This document shows positions 63,356-64,000 of a stretch of DNA of 64,000 nucleotides, piece by piece. The DNA comes from Symmachiella dynata. Lineage in GTDB: Bacteria; Planctomycetota; Planctomycetia; Planctomycetales; Planctomycetaceae. Positions within the stretch are counted from its first letter, which is position 1. The number at the start of each line of letters is the position of its first letter. The stretch is from contig NZ_CP036276.1 of assembly GCF_007747995.1 (NCBI RefSeq), forward strand, positions 5,260,001 through 5,324,000. Reading direction: 5' to 3'. The translations under genes and the position numbers were made by a program. A model generated the notes under the pieces. That model was not told the DNA's origin. It did not search any database and saw only the letters and a program-made list of their open reading frames with translations.

Positions 63356-64000
63356 TTAACGGCGTGGTTGAATGCGGCCGCGGTTGGCGTTAGTTGGACG
63401 CTGCGTCGGTTGTTGCGGTCCGAGAATCCCTAGCAGGCTCCGTCCCAGACCGTCCAATCGGGGGATGACGGATTGATTAATCTTCGGGTCTGCGGTCGTG
63501 CCGGTCACCTTGACGTAGACCCAATTTTCAGTCAGTCCGGCGGCAAGATTTCCCACGATCGGCACGGGTAGTTTGTTGCGCGGCTGGGTGGAGTAGAAGT
63601 CGAGATCGAGCGCGCCATCAGACTGTCGCATTCGTCCGCGACCTCGCAAACTGATGGCGTCCCCTGCCAAATCGATCTGCTGGAAGAAGTATTCATGCTT
63701 CGTGGATTCGAATTTGACAAACGCGCGATCGAATGCCGTCTTGTCCGGCGGCAGAAAACTCAAGGCCTTGGTCATCTGTAGAATCACAGGCAATTCATAG
63801 AGCGCCGCCGGGTTGATACTGATGTTTCCCCGACCAAGAAAGCTATTGGGATCAGAGCCGCGTCCCTCGAACACCACGTTGCCGTTGATCACGCCGCGCA
63901 ACTGCTTTTGTTTGGGGGCGTACCGTTCGGTATACCGTTCCACGCGGCCATCTTTGATATGGATTTTGATTTTATACGCGTTGTTTTCGTCCAACGTGGC
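63356..64000 (-). CDS. AsmA-like/DUF3971-type protein, C-terminal part (runs off the window)
   Basis: Only the last 214 codons are present and the frame is open to the right edge, so start and total length are unknown. The visible part (LRGVINGNVVFEGRGSDPNSF; GRGNISINPAALYELPVIL; DLAGDAISLRGRGRMRQSDG; LDLDFYSTQP; NWVYVKVTGTTADPKI) is the pattern of AsmA/TamB-like C-terminal domains, which form long envelope-spanning beta-structures for lipid transfer or outer-membrane upkeep. The tail (QPTQRPTNANRGRIQPRR) is basic and disordered. It converges with the methyltransferase gene. Confidence 0.72.
   Translation of the reverse strand, partial: ATLDENNAYKIKIHIKDGRVERYTERYAPKQKQLRGVINGNVVFEGRGSDPNSFLGRGNISINPAALYELPVILQMTKALSFLPPDKTAFDRAFVKFESTKHEYFFQQIDLAGDAISLRGRGRMRQSDGALDLDFYSTQPRNKLPVPIVGNLAAGLTENWVYVKVTGTTADPKINQSVIPRLDGLGRSLLGILGPQQPTQRPTNANRGRIQPRR

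Noticed and set aside
1-64000. tRNA genes, rRNA, CRISPR arrays, prophage genes
   Set aside because: Reading both strands for TpsiC-arm motifs, conserved rRNA stretches, regular spaced repeats and phage structural proteins gave no supportable candidate; a model-based search would be needed to exclude weak ones.

Overview
The window reads as a chromosomal segment of a member of the Planctomycetota, probably close to Planctomycetaceae. The signs are a secreted RTX protein with a planctomycete-type LEDRRLM N-terminus, large PQQ-repeat and propeller proteins, several signal-peptide proteins related to sugar hydrolases, many paralogous housekeeping genes, and a high density of short palindromic intergenic repeats. 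Genus-level placement is not possible from this sequence alone.

Layout. 0-8 kb: a secreted sialidase-like propeller, the two halves of a Tm-1-like protein as separate genes, type III pantothenate kinase (coaX), an MFS transporter, a secreted toroid-like protein and an SDR dehydrogenase. 9-12 kb: a two-gene membrane complex of the cytochrome bd superfamily in which the first subunit carries a fused heme c domain and has no quinol loop, followed by a bacterial PH protein. 12-19 kb: a PQQ lipoprotein, a pair of membrane HD-GYP-type genes (one cut short by a stop codon, one catalytically degenerate), a pteridine-reductase-like SDR and a TPR-methyltransferase. 19-27 kb: an ECF sigma factor with a clear terminator, the SRP RNA gene, a membrane LRR protein, a secreted GH32/43-like protein, and a translationally coupled pair ending in a tagatose-3-epimerase-type isomerase.

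27-30 kb is the accessory zone: an AT-rich secreted orphan, a complete 957-bp IS with 15-bp inverted repeats and 9-bp target duplications inserted into an older integrase remnant, and a truncated IS3-type element abutting a site-2-protease-like gene. 31-43 kb: a sugar-acid dehydratase, a sigma-54 activator, a TIGR00300 ornithine-cyclodeaminase-type enzyme, proS, a Gfo/Idh-like protein, YjbQ, a second GH32/43-like protein and nnrD. 44-49 kb: the RTX protein, recJ, pcm and a nucleotidyltransferase-HD protein. 49-56 kb: the prkA-yeaH-spoVR stress triad with a fourth small gene downstream, then csrA with its terminator. 57-64 kb: a 1523-residue double-propeller protein, a secreted isoaspartyl methyltransferase and the end of an AsmA-like gene running off the window.

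At least seven families of dispersed palindromic repeats lie between the genes; some supply the 3' end of a coding region or sit directly in front of start codons. No tRNA, rRNA, CRISPR array or prophage was seen.
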